This document shows, one piece after another, positions 23,721 through 34,813 of a stretch of 64,000 nt of DNA. Under the pieces are notes generated by a model that was not told where the DNA came from, made no database searches, and was given only the letters and a program-made list of their open reading frames with translations. Position 1 is the first letter of the stretch. Every line of letters starts with the position of its first letter. A program made the position numbers and the translations under genes. The stretch is from Allodiplogaster sudhausi. Its lineage: Eukaryota > Nematoda > Chromadorea > Rhabditida > Diplogasteridae. The DNA is taken from contig CALZFC010000252.1 in assembly GCA_945643635.1 (NCBI GenBank), positions 2,311,001 through 2,375,000 of the forward strand, given 5' to 3'.

Positions 23721-24923
23721 TCAGGATGTTGAAGAGGAGGCAGGAGGGAGAACAGCAGCTTTCTTGGCGGGGGAAGGGTTGAGATCGGCTCGTTGGTCAT
23801 CAATGCGTCCCTCTTGCATACGAAAGACGATCTCTGAGATGTCGTCCTCGGGGATTGTCATCCCTCGTCGAGATCCATCTTCAAGCACCACTTCTAACAC
23901 CATAATAGGAAGCACTAATTAATGAGCAAGGAGAAAGACAAGGAATGCAGTTGGAATTACGGGAGAAGCAAGTGAGGGGGAAGTACAAGGAGAGATCAAC
24001 GACTGACCAGGGGATTCCTGCTTGGAATCTTTCCTTCCTCCCAGTTCACTTCTTTGCTCATCGATTCGTCCACTCTGGGCGGCCAAAACAATCTCGTAAA
24101 GATGATCATCTACTTCCTTCTCACCTTCCACTCCTCGTCTCTCCCTAAAAGTCGTCGATTCAGCACAACAAAAATACTGCTCAAAATAGATACACAAAGA
24201 ATCTTTTTTTTTTACATGATGAATATGAAAAATTTCTTTTGTTGTCCGATAATCTATTTATGGGTCGCTTAGATCTATCATCACGTTTTCTGTGACGTTT
24301 TCTCTTTTCAATATGCGAAATAAACAATAATTGTCAGGATCTGCATTCAAATACAACACAGGGATTATGACGCAAAACTCACAATGATAGAGAAACTGGA
24401 AATTACATAAAGAAAGAAATGAAAACAGACTGAGATTTGAATTTGTTGAGAAGTTCTTTGTTGGAAGAAGAGAGAGCGAGACCGGGAAGAGGGGTGGCCC
24501 GTTGGTCTTCCATTCGTCTTCCTTGCATACTCATCACGAGGTCAATCAAGGCTTCCGGTCCATCTGCGAAGAGCAAGCAGTGAACCACACAAGACAACTT
24601 ACACTCTAACTCAATCAGCTTGGGTAACCATATTATCTGGAGCACCTTCTTCCAGATCTATTGCTAATCTACGAATGTTACAGATTCACTCAATAAGGAG
24701 AAGCAACAATACACGTGACACTTTTAGCTTCTCGCAACAAAATGCTAAGTTTGATGGGAGAATGAAGCCAAAATGTCAGAATGTTAAGCTGCAGCGGCCG
24801 AAATCTGCTCCCATGCCATTCCCACATTCCGTAGACGAGCGCGAATTCTGTTAGGCCACTGGGAAGCTGCCGCGCTGCTCTTTCCACTCACTCCCTCTCA
24901 GCATAAGAAGAGGAAGTGAAGTG

Positions 24924-24961
<38 letters not shown>

Positions 24962-25225
24962 CAATGACGAGAGGACTGCTCATGTTATTATACAAAGGGG
25001 AGAAGTTAATCGGGAAGGGAAGCATTCCAATTTCAATTGCCTCCCAAGACGTTTTCACGCAATAACACGAATGAGACTTCAACAGAAAAGAATTCCCCTT
25101 CTGTCCTTCCTGCGCAGAGAAGAATGAACTGAATGAGAGACTATCACATATAAGGCATCACGCCATCTCACCACAGCATACAACTTAGGAAGGGTTGAGA
25201 GATGGCAGAGAGAGAGAGAGAGGGG

Positions 25226-25256
<31 letters not shown>

Positions 25257-28143
25257 TGCAGCTAGAGTAATAGAGAGTGGGAGAAAGAGAGGAATGGAAG
25301 GCGAAGAAACAGCGTTTCCGGTAGAATTGCGAGTCTATGCACAAGAAGCCAGCAGAGGAAACGAAACAGAATAACGAAAAGATTGAAAGAAAGAGAGAGA
25401 GGAGAGAGCGAGAGAAGAGGGAGTAACTGACTACGAGGCGGCTGCCACGGCGGCGGCAGGAGGCGCTGTGGCGTGTCAACAGAAGGCGCGACGGCGAGAG
25501 AGTGCCTGCGGCGGTCTCTCTCCCTCTCCTCCCGCCTCCTCTCCTCGTCCTCCTTTCTCAACTTCTTCGTGCTCTTCCGCGAGTGAGGCAGACGCGGAAT
25601 GCGGAAGGGAAGCGTAAGAGAAGAAGAGGAACGCGCGGCAGGAGAGACCGTGGCTGCGGAGAGATTGGAGGCCGAGGTGGAAGGAGAGAGAGGAGCAGAG
25701 CCAGAGGAGGAGAGGGCCGACTTAGATGGACGCATCGACGACTTCATCAAGGAGTACAGCTGAGAGACTCGTCGCTGTCCTTTGCTCGCTGTCGAGGACA
25801 ACACTGAAGCACAACCACTGTCACATCACAGCACGCCACGGGATTCCTCTTCATCTCTCTCTCTATCTCTCGCTCTCTCATCCCTTCCTCTCTCTCCCTC
25901 CCCTTTCTTTCGTGACAAAGAAGACGCCTATTTGATTCTTTCTCTTTCATCCCTCTCCCATTCATCCTTCCCTCTCAATGCCTGCCATATTATATCCCAT
26001 TCAATATTCCTCTTACGCCCAACGGCCTCTAATTGGAAGCGCGTTGATAGAATGAAAAGAAAGCCTAAAGCAGGTGAACCGTGCATATCTAAGAAGGAGC
26101 AAACTCCCCTCGAGATGAAATGGAAGAACCCAAAGCCACTAGACATTCTAACTGTCACAGGGTTGCAATTCAATATTACTCTTGGCTGCAACCAGAGACC
26201 AGAGCCCTTGTTATACCTCAGCAAAGGGATGAAAATGAGCTACCAGAAGAACACTATTTGCCTTCTATATACAATTCTATTATCAGTATTGGCTCTACAC
26301 TAATTCACACGGAAATTAATTTTTAATCTGGTATAGCAGATTATAACCAGGAAACAAGGCATCTTACAAACTCGGCTGATATTATCATCAGGGCCAAAGA
26401 ATAGCTCAGGCGACCAAGATGTGAAAGAACAGATGAGAAATGAAGAGACGATGAGAAATGGGGATTGTGTTCAATACTACAAGTTGGAGGAAGATGTCAA
26501 TAGAATGGAGATACGAGAAGGGTGGGGAGAGGAACAGGCGGCGAAGGGAATCCGGGCAAGAGGAGCACTCAGCAGGTGATCATGATGCTGATAAAGCGAA
26601 CACTGTTAGTGACAATTCACAACCACACCACACACCATCCGAACATAAGCAGTGGAACGCCATTACAGAGAGAATCACCGTTGAATAACAAATTTTTTTT
26701 GAAGGTTTTTCCCTGACTGGACAGATGGTTTTTCCTCCTTCTTTCGCCCCAGTTCTTCTTCATCTCTCCTCTCACTGTCCCTATTACTAAGTCTTGATAT
26801 CTCCTGACCACTTGGCGAAATGACGAGTTGATCTGTCTGGCGAATCTTTTGGTTCGTGACATCGGAGAGAATGGAAGGATCGCACCGCTGTTCATCCAGT
26901 CGCTTACTCTGCTTTTGGATGATCATCTCAACGAAGTCATCCTGAGAGTGTCCTGCCTGTAAACTCTTCAATTTGATCAGCAGAGAAGAGAGCAAATGAA
27001 GACGGACCCTGGCCGAGTTTCCGATATGAAGAGTATCCAAATCTCCATCAGAAGCTGAGAATTGGGAAGGAGGAAAGCGAGAGAACCCACAGTCACCGAA
27101 TTCACTTTCATCCACCAGAGAGTGCAGAGAGCGAGAGAGTCGGATGGTGAGAGAAGAAGAGGGAATTCCATCTAATGGCTGTTCCAAACAGCACGGTTCC
27201 ACTCGCACCTACAATCTCGGATCTTCTTCTTCTTCACTGAGACTCGCAAAGACCTCTCCATTCGGAAAGAATGCCTCTTCTCCGAGCTTCTCCAACAAGG
27301 CATTCATCGATTCGGTCGCAGCAGTCGCCATGCTCTCGTCGTACATCTGCAAGCAGAGACGAGGAATGCAAGACAACTACGGTTGAACGGCCACAGGCTA
27401 AGCTTAAAATGATAAACAATATCGGTGACTTAAAAGAAGAAGCACTTAATGTTCTACATAACCTAAGACAACTACGGTTGAACGGCCACAGGCTAAGCTT
27501 AAAATGATAAACAATATCGGTGACTTAAAAGAAGAAGCACTTAATGTTCTACATAACCAAATATAATTGGGCATTGTTCCATATATTGCTTTGCTTTGAT
27601 CTCTTTACTTCAATTTCGAAAGAAGATCGAGAGACGGTAATGCTTGATCACCCCAACCAAAGCAGCAATTTTTTTTACTCTAAAATGTACAGCCAATTTG
27701 ACAGACCACCCTGATTTTAGGCCTCCCTAAAGCGTTGCCCCATTCTCCCTTTGACCATTGTTTAAAATCGGGCGCTCAAAACCCCGAGAAAGGATCAGTT
27801 AGGGGCTGCGAACACAGTAAATTAATGTTAAATGTAATTATCGGAAAGGTAAGGAAGGGCATAACTAAAAAAAAGCTGATTCGCGTTATGCGAAACGTAG
27901 TACACGAAGAAAGAAGCTTTCAGAAAGTTCACCCTCCAAAGTGTTAAATGAGTTTCGTGACAGCGCTTTGAGGAAATTGGCAGATTGTGCACAACGGGCA
28001 CGACATGTCAGTGCACTCTGACCAGAATAGAGCAGAGAGACGAAGAGAGAGAGCGAGAGAGAGAGAGAGAGAGAGAGAGAAGAAGAGAGAGAAGGGGAGG
28101 GACAGATAGGGAGAGAAGAAGAGAGAGAAGGGGAGGGACAGAT

Positions 28144-28188
<45 letters not shown>

Positions 28189-31100
28189 AAGAGAGAGGAG
28201 GACAGATAGGGAGAGAGAGAGAGTGGGAGAGAGAGAAGAGAATAGAAAAGAACAGCCAAGAGGCATAGAAGAAGAGCCGGGAACTGCCCGAAGCCTCACA
28301 AGGAATGCAAGTTCCCATTTGACTGCCGCACTAGCGCCTTCTTCGCACGCAATTCTTCCCACAAGTACAATTTGAAGAAGGGGCCAGAGGAGGTCATTTT
28401 GGAGGCGAAATAGCGGATTAAAACACAGCGACTAAATCGGAACCCCAACAAAAGGTGGTTACTAGCAAAGCAAAATCCAAATCAACATGAAGAAGTAAAA
28501 AAAAAACTCGCTGGTTTTTTTTAAATCTCCTACTTGGTCCAATGAACTTCCGTTATACTCAGTAAGAATTTGGAACACACGCGCAACGATCTATGCCCTT
28601 TTCAGCGTTCTTTTCAAGAACCAAATTTAAAAGAAATTTATACTCACCAAAACAGGGAAACGTTTGATTAAATCTCTGTCGGAAAAAAATAAACCGTAAA
28701 AGATGAACCTCTCTTGCTATCCGCCGAGTGAGAACAAGAAGATAGAAGGCCTTGGGAGCATCGTTGAGATGGGAGAAGTCAGCGGCCAACTCGGAGAGAG
28801 CCCGCGCCTCCCCAGCGCGGTCTCCCACTTTCCGAGCCAGGAAGAGATGCTGCTCGTGGTATTCCCGAGCTGGAAGGCAACTATTTATGCTTATCAGCCA
28901 TGACAATTCATGTGCCATATCATTTCATTCATGTTCGCAATTAATGGCAAAATGACAAGATCTATTTGCCGTCGTGCACTTGTACTTATATATGCCATAT
29001 TTAGATCACTTAAATCTAAAACTGCTTTGATTTATATCAGATGTTATAATGCATATGTTTTACCAATTCTGGAATTCTCATCTGTAGTTTGGTCACCTTA
29101 TAAGAAGCAGTTGATCCGTAAACTAGAGAATGTACAACATGTATTTACGAGATTACTTTATATTCGTTGCTTTACCGTTTCTAGAACATTATCTTTTTCT
29201 GATCTGCCTTGTTACGATGCTCGTCTAAGAATTTTCTCTCTCCCATCTCTCTTGCTTAGACGCACTCGTAGTGATCTTTTATTCTTCTATAAAATTTTGC
29301 ATCAGCTTGTAGATGTCGAACTTAGCAAGTTTATTACTTTTAAGGCTTCAAACGGTCGGGTATCTGTGCACAATTTTCATATTTCTCGCTGGAAGCTCCA
29401 GACATAATAGTTTTGCCATCCGTTTGCCTAGTCGATCGATACATGTCTCTTCCGTCCTCTGCAGTGCAATCTCAGAGCCTTACAATCTTTAAGAAACATA
29501 TTGAGAGTATTCCGCTTCTAGACATTTTTCGAATAGATTATTCAAATCTATAATGCTATATTTCCTTTAATTTATCCAGTGCAGAGAGTTTGTTATATCT
29601 TTACATATACATACATGTATAAGAACTATACTACTCTTCTCCCCCCCCCCCCCCCTTTCACTCCCCTTTGCTGCACTCTGCACCTCCTGGTGTGTGGCGC
29701 CAGCACACTCCTCAAGTGCTGTAGGGGCCTGGCCCACCCCTCGCTCTATTTACGTCACATGCCTGGAGGTTCAGTGTTGCCGGGCTTTCCCTACCTCCCC
29801 CTCCCCTTTCTCATTAGTTGCACTGATAGCATGACGTGGTATTCTATTTGTTGTCACATCTTTAAATTGATGTATGAATAAATAAATAAATAAATAAGAG
29901 ATGAAGGAATGGAGAAGCACAATGACAAGAAAGGCCAACCTAAGTTGTGATCTCCATGAAGAGCAGCCGTGTTTCCGAGAGAGAAGCAAGTCTGAGCTTC
30001 CGCTAACTCGTCTCCCATGTTCCTCGCCAAATCAAGTGCATACCTCAAATTAAACCAGTAATTCACTACTTTATCAAAGACATAAGATAAATATCCCCAC
30101 GAATAACAAACATGAGAAGGAAATTCGTACTTGTAGCACAAATATTTCCTATGGTTAATGGTATATTAATAGTATATGTATTTATACTTTTAAACAAAAA
30201 TTGTGTACCTGTAGAACTCGATAGCTTTTTCTAACTCGGGGAGGAATACATGGGAATTGCCAAGTGAAATATACGCTCTTCTCGTGGCACTTCGATCCGA
30301 GAACTCTCTGGCGATGTCTAGCCTCTGAAAATCGTTTAGTCATTTCAAAAGCCTTTCTTGTCAGGAAAACCGCATGGAAAATGGCAAAATCAAAGTGCGA
30401 ACCTTGTAATGATAGTCGATAGCTTCGCTGAAATCTCTCAGCATGTAGTAAGCGTTTCCTATGCTGCCATAAATTCGGCCACATGAGAGGGAATCGTTCA
30501 GTTGCTTACTCAGCGTCAAACTCTCTCTACAAGTCCCTTCATTCCCAAACAAAGTAACTTGTTCTTGTTAACCGAAAACAAAAATTCGATCGCTTTCTAT
30601 AATAGGAAAGGAATGCGTACTCGAAATACTTAATAGCGGTGCGTAGATGATCGGTGTAAGCGGCATCCGTTATTCCCTGTACACTCGCGTTTTTCTGTAC
30701 GCATCGACTCTTGAGTTGGTAGATCGTCGCAATGTGATACAGAGCACGCGCTTCGCATGCCTGAATACGCAACAACTTTCCAATCAGTTGTAACACACAT
30801 TTCTAAGTTGTAATAAAGAAGGAGTAACTGACCTTATCCTTCAGCTCCCTCGTCAAACCCAATTGAAACTGCATAAACTGCAAGGCGCGATCGTAATCAC
30901 CGAGTGCCTTATACGTGTTTCCAACGTTGGCAGTCGCCTTCATTTCACCTTCGCGGTCCTCGGAAATCCTTAATCCTATCGCCGATGAACAACTCATGAG
31001 AAAATTATAAAACACGCCAAAAAAAAACCTTGTGAGCATAACATCGTTGATATGAAAGTGGAGGGCGTTGTTATATTCGCCGATGGAAAAGAAAGCGTTG

Positions 31101-31324
31101 CCTAGCTGAGAGTAGATGGCCGATAACACAAGAAGATCATCAGTTCCGATATCGATAGCTTTTTTCAAGTATTCGATGCCTACGAGCAAATCACGATGAC
31201 CAACAAGAGGATGACCAGGAAAATAAAGAAAGCCAAACGGGAAACCTTTTCGAAATTTCTTCTCGCGGCAGAGTCTTTCGCCGTCTTGAGCAAGTTCAAG
31301 ACACGTCGGTAATGGAGATTGCAT
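23721..31324 (-). CDS. GPSM2: LGN/Pins-type G-protein signalling modulator (TPR + four GoLoco)
   Basis: Cortical polarity protein that ties Galpha-GDP to NuMA/Mud and orients the mitotic spindle in animals. The N-terminus, from ATG at 31324, reads CLELAQDGERLCREKKFRKG, the typical LGN start. About seven TPR repeats follow over 31.3-28.6 kb, with signatures such as SAIYSQLGNAFFSIGEY, GNTYKALGDYDRAL, GSIGNAYYMLRDF and AQTCFSLGN. After a linker come four GoLoco motifs, each on its own exon: IIQKQSKRLDEQR (about 26.9 kb), VMSMQGRRMEDQR (24.5 kb), VLAAQSGRIDEQR (24.05 kb) and VFRMQEGRIDDQR (23.8 kb). All keep the Gln...Asp/Glu-Gln-Arg core. The ATG directly follows a TTTTCAG acceptor, suggesting a 5' UTR intron or trans-splicing. 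Introns contain a LINE, GA tracts and a 95-bp duplication. Linker exons at 26.7-28.4 kb are only partly resolved. Confidence 0.88.
24920..24965. repeat. (GA)n microsatellite in an LGN intron
   Basis: Pure GA run. A further GA block lies at about 25208-25258 in the same intron interval, where I see no exon apart from the flanking GoLoco exons. Confidence 0.85.
25260..26650. other. LGN intron/linker region without a firm exon
   Basis: The minus strand has an open frame at 25804-25262 with KGQRRVSQLYSLMKSSMRPS at its start, followed by Ser/Pro-rich sequence. This could be a disordered linker exon of LGN, but it has no family support. The remainder shows no recognisable feature. Confidence 0.3.
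27370..27559. repeat. 95-bp tandem duplication in an LGN intron
   Basis: Two adjacent copies (27370-27464 and 27465-27559) differ at one terminal base only. Near identity implies a very recent duplication or an assembly artefact. Confidence 0.9.
27560..28040. other. LGN intron segment, no recognised feature
   Basis: Unique AT-rich sequence. A minus-strand stretch near 28030-27950 (SANFLKALSRNSFNTLEG) might be a linker exon of LGN, but its splice partners are unclear. Confidence 0.3.
28041..28245. repeat. (GA)n compound repeat in an LGN intron
   Basis: Purine tract with three copies of a GGGGAGGGACAGATAGGGAG-type unit between GA runs. Confidence 0.9.
28885..29899 (+). mobile_element. 5'-truncated non-LTR retrotransposon (LINE, Jockey/CR1-like)
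   Basis: An open frame at 28910-29407 has the C-terminal part of a LINE reverse transcriptase: ALIYIRCYNAYVLPILEF, SSVVWSPYKKQLIRKLENVQ, RTRSDLLFFYKILHQL. After a stop and frame shift the characteristic tail continues as LPSSAVQSQSLTIFKKHIES (about 29450-29520). The insertion ends in an (AAAT)n run at 29876-29899, a common LINE tail. It lies in the LGN intron 28870-29939, antisense to LGN. The endonuclease and the catalytic FADD region are missing, so it is a dead, 5'-truncated copy. A poly-C run sits at 29641-29656. Confidence 0.8.
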
Positions 31325-31752
31325 CTGAAAACGATACGTTTAGCCGAATTCAACCAACACGCATAGGTTTAGCAGACTTCAAATTTCGCCGCCAAGGAAT
31401 ATTTTGTTCCAACCAAACGCTTGATAAAGAACTACTGTATAGCCGAGCAGTAGGAATAATAAACACACGTTTCATTAAATAGCAAACTGAGTCTCTGTAT
31501 GTATATATGTATGTACGAGGATATGGAATTCTTGTTAAATTTTATTCTACGTTTGCTATTCATTACCTTGCAGCCGAAAATAACATTGCAGCGTTTTAAT
31601 GACTATGTCATCTTAACTAATACGAGAACGTTACGGTATTGTACATAACGATGGTTGGTAACCTTAATGGGCAGATAGAGAGATAGAGAGATAGAGAGAG
31701 AGAGAGATATAGAGAGAGAGAGAAAGAGAGAGGAGATAGGGGACGTTTACAG
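31325..31752. promoter_or_regulatory. Shared upstream region of divergent LGN and F-box genes
   Basis: LGN reads leftwards from 31324, and the first supported exon of the F-box gene starts at 31753 on the other strand. The 430-bp gap must contain both 5' ends, including at least one upstream F-box exon that I could not place. A GATAGAGA/GA tract lies at 31673-31735. No core promoter motif stood out. Confidence 0.4.
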
Positions 31753-34229
31753 GCCTATGCAGCTGAGATACTGCTTCTGAACGCGGCAACGCTAGAGCTA
31801 GACACAGAGGCCCTCCCTTCTGCGAATTGCTCCGAGGAAGAGAGGCCAGACACAGTTCCTGTCGAAGAGTTCAGCCATGACGTCTTTAGCGACTTGCCAT
31901 CTGAGATCTTGCCGCAGATTTTCCAGCATCTCGGACTGTCCGAGAGGGTCAGGGCGATGCAGGTTTGAAGAGCACGATCATCTGAAGTTTCATAGCATAG
32001 AATACAAGTTTAGAAGTAAAGATGCCAGGGATTGCAGGTTTGTCGACAGTGGCGGTCCATTCTGATAGAGAAGTCCTGCCCTCTTCTAGATGTTGCCGTC
32101 CTTAATGTATTCGAGCATGGGCTGTGGGAAGATTCTGTGAGTGGAACCAGAGTCAATAGGTGAGTATGAGAAACATCTTCCTCTCAAGAGATAAGGCTAA
32201 ACACTCGAATAGTGGATGTTTAGGATAAATGTATTTTTCGCCAAGGAGGCGGGAGATTTCCATCACATTCTTCAGCAATTAAAGAGCATTGATTCACTGA
32301 AAATCTGGTATACTTCTCGGGAATTCGCGAAATTTGTTCTGAGTAAGTTACTGTGCATCCTTTCTCCAATGTGATTCTGATTATATTCTGTTTAGGTGCT
32401 TGCTCTCAGTCGCCAATCAAAGCCAAATGCATCGATCTTTATCCTTATGAAGGGGTTAGTGAATTAAACCGATGAAGAACTAATTGTAAGAAAATAAAGC
32501 GCATTGCAGTTGGTCGCACTTGAAGAAGTAGCAGAACAAATGCAGGCAGTCAATGGAATCACCATTCGGCCTCATGGCAAGAATTGGTATTCCAATACCA
32601 TCGATCTCTTGTGGATTCCTCCCTTATCTCAACTACATACCCTGTGCATTGACTCCATTAACATTAGTCAGTTATAGCACAGTTTTCTGCAATTCTTATG
32701 TATGTATAAATTCTAATTAAGCTTTAACATTTGTTTAAGCTGATCTCTGTTCTCTTCCATCTTCAATTCGCACTTTTGACTATGCAAATCGAACTATGCA
32801 GAAATTTGACGTTTTTCTGGACAAATTAAGTGACCTGAAGAATCTGGAATTTCTCTCAATTTCGCATGCTGATTTAAGCGCTGGGGATCGACTCAATTCT
32901 TTCCTCAGATCGATTAGTCGATCGAATCTACCCAAGCTTTCATTTCTGGTTAGGGCATTTTTCATACAACTATCTATTCAGTTGGTGAATAGGTTTAATA
33001 TGTTTATTGCTACCTTAAAAGGCGCATTTTGCTTTGCAGTTCTTGAAATTTTGCAAGATGCCACAGCTGATTGACTGCGAGACAGACGACGAAATTGAAT
33101 TGGGGCTACAATTTCTTAAATTTGATCTGACTTATGGTATACAAACGCCAGTTGTTGACTACTTCATCAGATTGTGCAGGAATCTTTCATACGTCACGGG
33201 TCAGTTTTCATTTCAATAGAATGCTTATTTCAGAGGTCGCCTTGCGAATGTCTCCTTCAATATCATAATGGAAGACTGCACAACAATGACAGACATCATC
33301 GGAATGGGAGCGAAGCTGAAGAGGGCAGGAATCGGGCTGCACATGGCAGTTATGCAGAAGTCGGTGAATCTCCCCAGGTTAGGAGTGATCTCCGGAATGC
33401 TCTCCATGGCATAGTATTCCAGTTCGAGTGGCCAATTCGTGATGCCTCCTCCTCCTGCAAGCTTCTTTGATGTCACTGCTCGTCTGGAGGCTTCGTTTGT
33501 GAATGAGCCTTCCTTCTTCAATGCGATGTTACTCCAGCCAGACTTGAAGGCCCTGACAGAGATCAAACTGATCAAGTGTCGTGGCATCGACGACGAACTT
33601 CTTGAGCATGTGGCTAATGTCAGAGAACATAGAAAGTAGATTAAACTTTATTTCTTCACGAAGGGTGAAAAAAGTGTTTTATCGCTGATTGTATCGTTTT
33701 TCACGCTTACCACTAACGACTTCTCTTTCAGACTGCAGTGCAGTTGAGAAGATTGACAATAATCAACTGTGATCGCTGTTCAAAGGAAGGCATAAAACAA
33801 TTTATCGAAAACATCCACCTTCGAACAACATCGATGCCTCTAAAAGTTGGTTTCATTAATTATACAAGATAATTGCCATGTTTTCTGTGTTGTTCAGATT
33901 CTATACAAATTCGGCGATGATCTGGAGGTGCTGTTTAATGAGCTCTTGGAGAGGAAAATGGATTCGATTCGTTTGCACCATTCAACCAAGACGTTCCCCG
34001 GTCTGAACTCGATCAAAGGGCAGACCATTTCTGCTGCAGATATTAATTCAAAAAGAACGATTACAATCAAGGTAAGTTTGTTGCTATAATCAAAGGAGCG
34101 TTTGAATAAGTTCTTCTTTTTTTTTAGAACTTCAGCCCCGAGGAATCCTTCCGGATTATGGGGGTCGTAATAAATCACAAAACAATTCTTAACGAGTCGG
34201 CTCCGGATGGCACTTCTGGAATTTCATGA
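31753..34229 (+). CDS. F-box/leucine-rich protein
   Basis: Likely substrate adaptor of an SCF ubiquitin ligase. The exon 31753-31962 and the next (32038-32159) join to form a canonical F-box: FSDLPSEILPQIFQHL, then RVRAMQVCRQWRSILIE, with the intron between Gln and Val. About nine further exons follow with short GT-AG introns. They encode irregular leucine-rich repeats, for example LKNLEFLSISHADL, LPKLSFLFLKFCKMP, LKALTEIKLIKCRGID and LRRLTIINCDRCSKEG. The stop is at 34227-34229 after GTSGISM-like residues GTSGIS. The 5' exon with the start codon is missing: the first listed exon starts at a TTACAG acceptor and has no in-frame ATG before the F-box. The LRRs are degenerate and resemble fast-evolving F-box families; the substrate cannot be inferred. 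Confidence 0.75.
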
Positions 34230-34813
34230 GAATTAGATACATAGAGCAATAAGGTGAGAGCTATGTATATAGGCTACTTTAGAAATGTCTCACCATGTAA
34301 TTTTGCTCGCTATAAATGTAGAGAAATGATAGCAAGAAATATTGCACGTTTCTGTAGAGTTGACATATAGCACCCCCTATCACATATATTTCTATTGAAT
34401 TTACCTATCGTATTTGGTAATATGTATGTATATAAATGTATTAAATTGTAAGCATTGTGTGAGCAGTCTGCACAATTCTGTCAAAATAAATAAAAAATGC
34501 TATAGCCCTACACGAGAACAAAATCGTCACCTCTCCTATCTAAAAACGAACAGATTTCTCTCAAGAGCCTCTCAAGAGCGTTCGAACAGCTTTCAATTTC
34601 GCTCGGATTAGCGATAATGAAGAGGATTTCGACGGAAGAACGCTGTGACAGTGGATTAAATGGATTTTGGCAATGGCGTAATGGTCGGGTGAACGTCTCT
34701 TCCTTTTGTTATGTTCATCTGCGAGCACCGTTTCTCACTTTTGCGATGTTATTTGATTTATAAAAACGGGATGCAAATTAATATAGCATGAGCAGGTAAC
34801 TTCTGGCAGCACT
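34230..34813. other. Intergenic, AT-rich; upstream of the mucin gene
   Basis: No gene. AATAAA at about 34486 could end the F-box transcript. The right half should hold the promoter of the secreted mucin-like gene. Confidence 0.4.
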
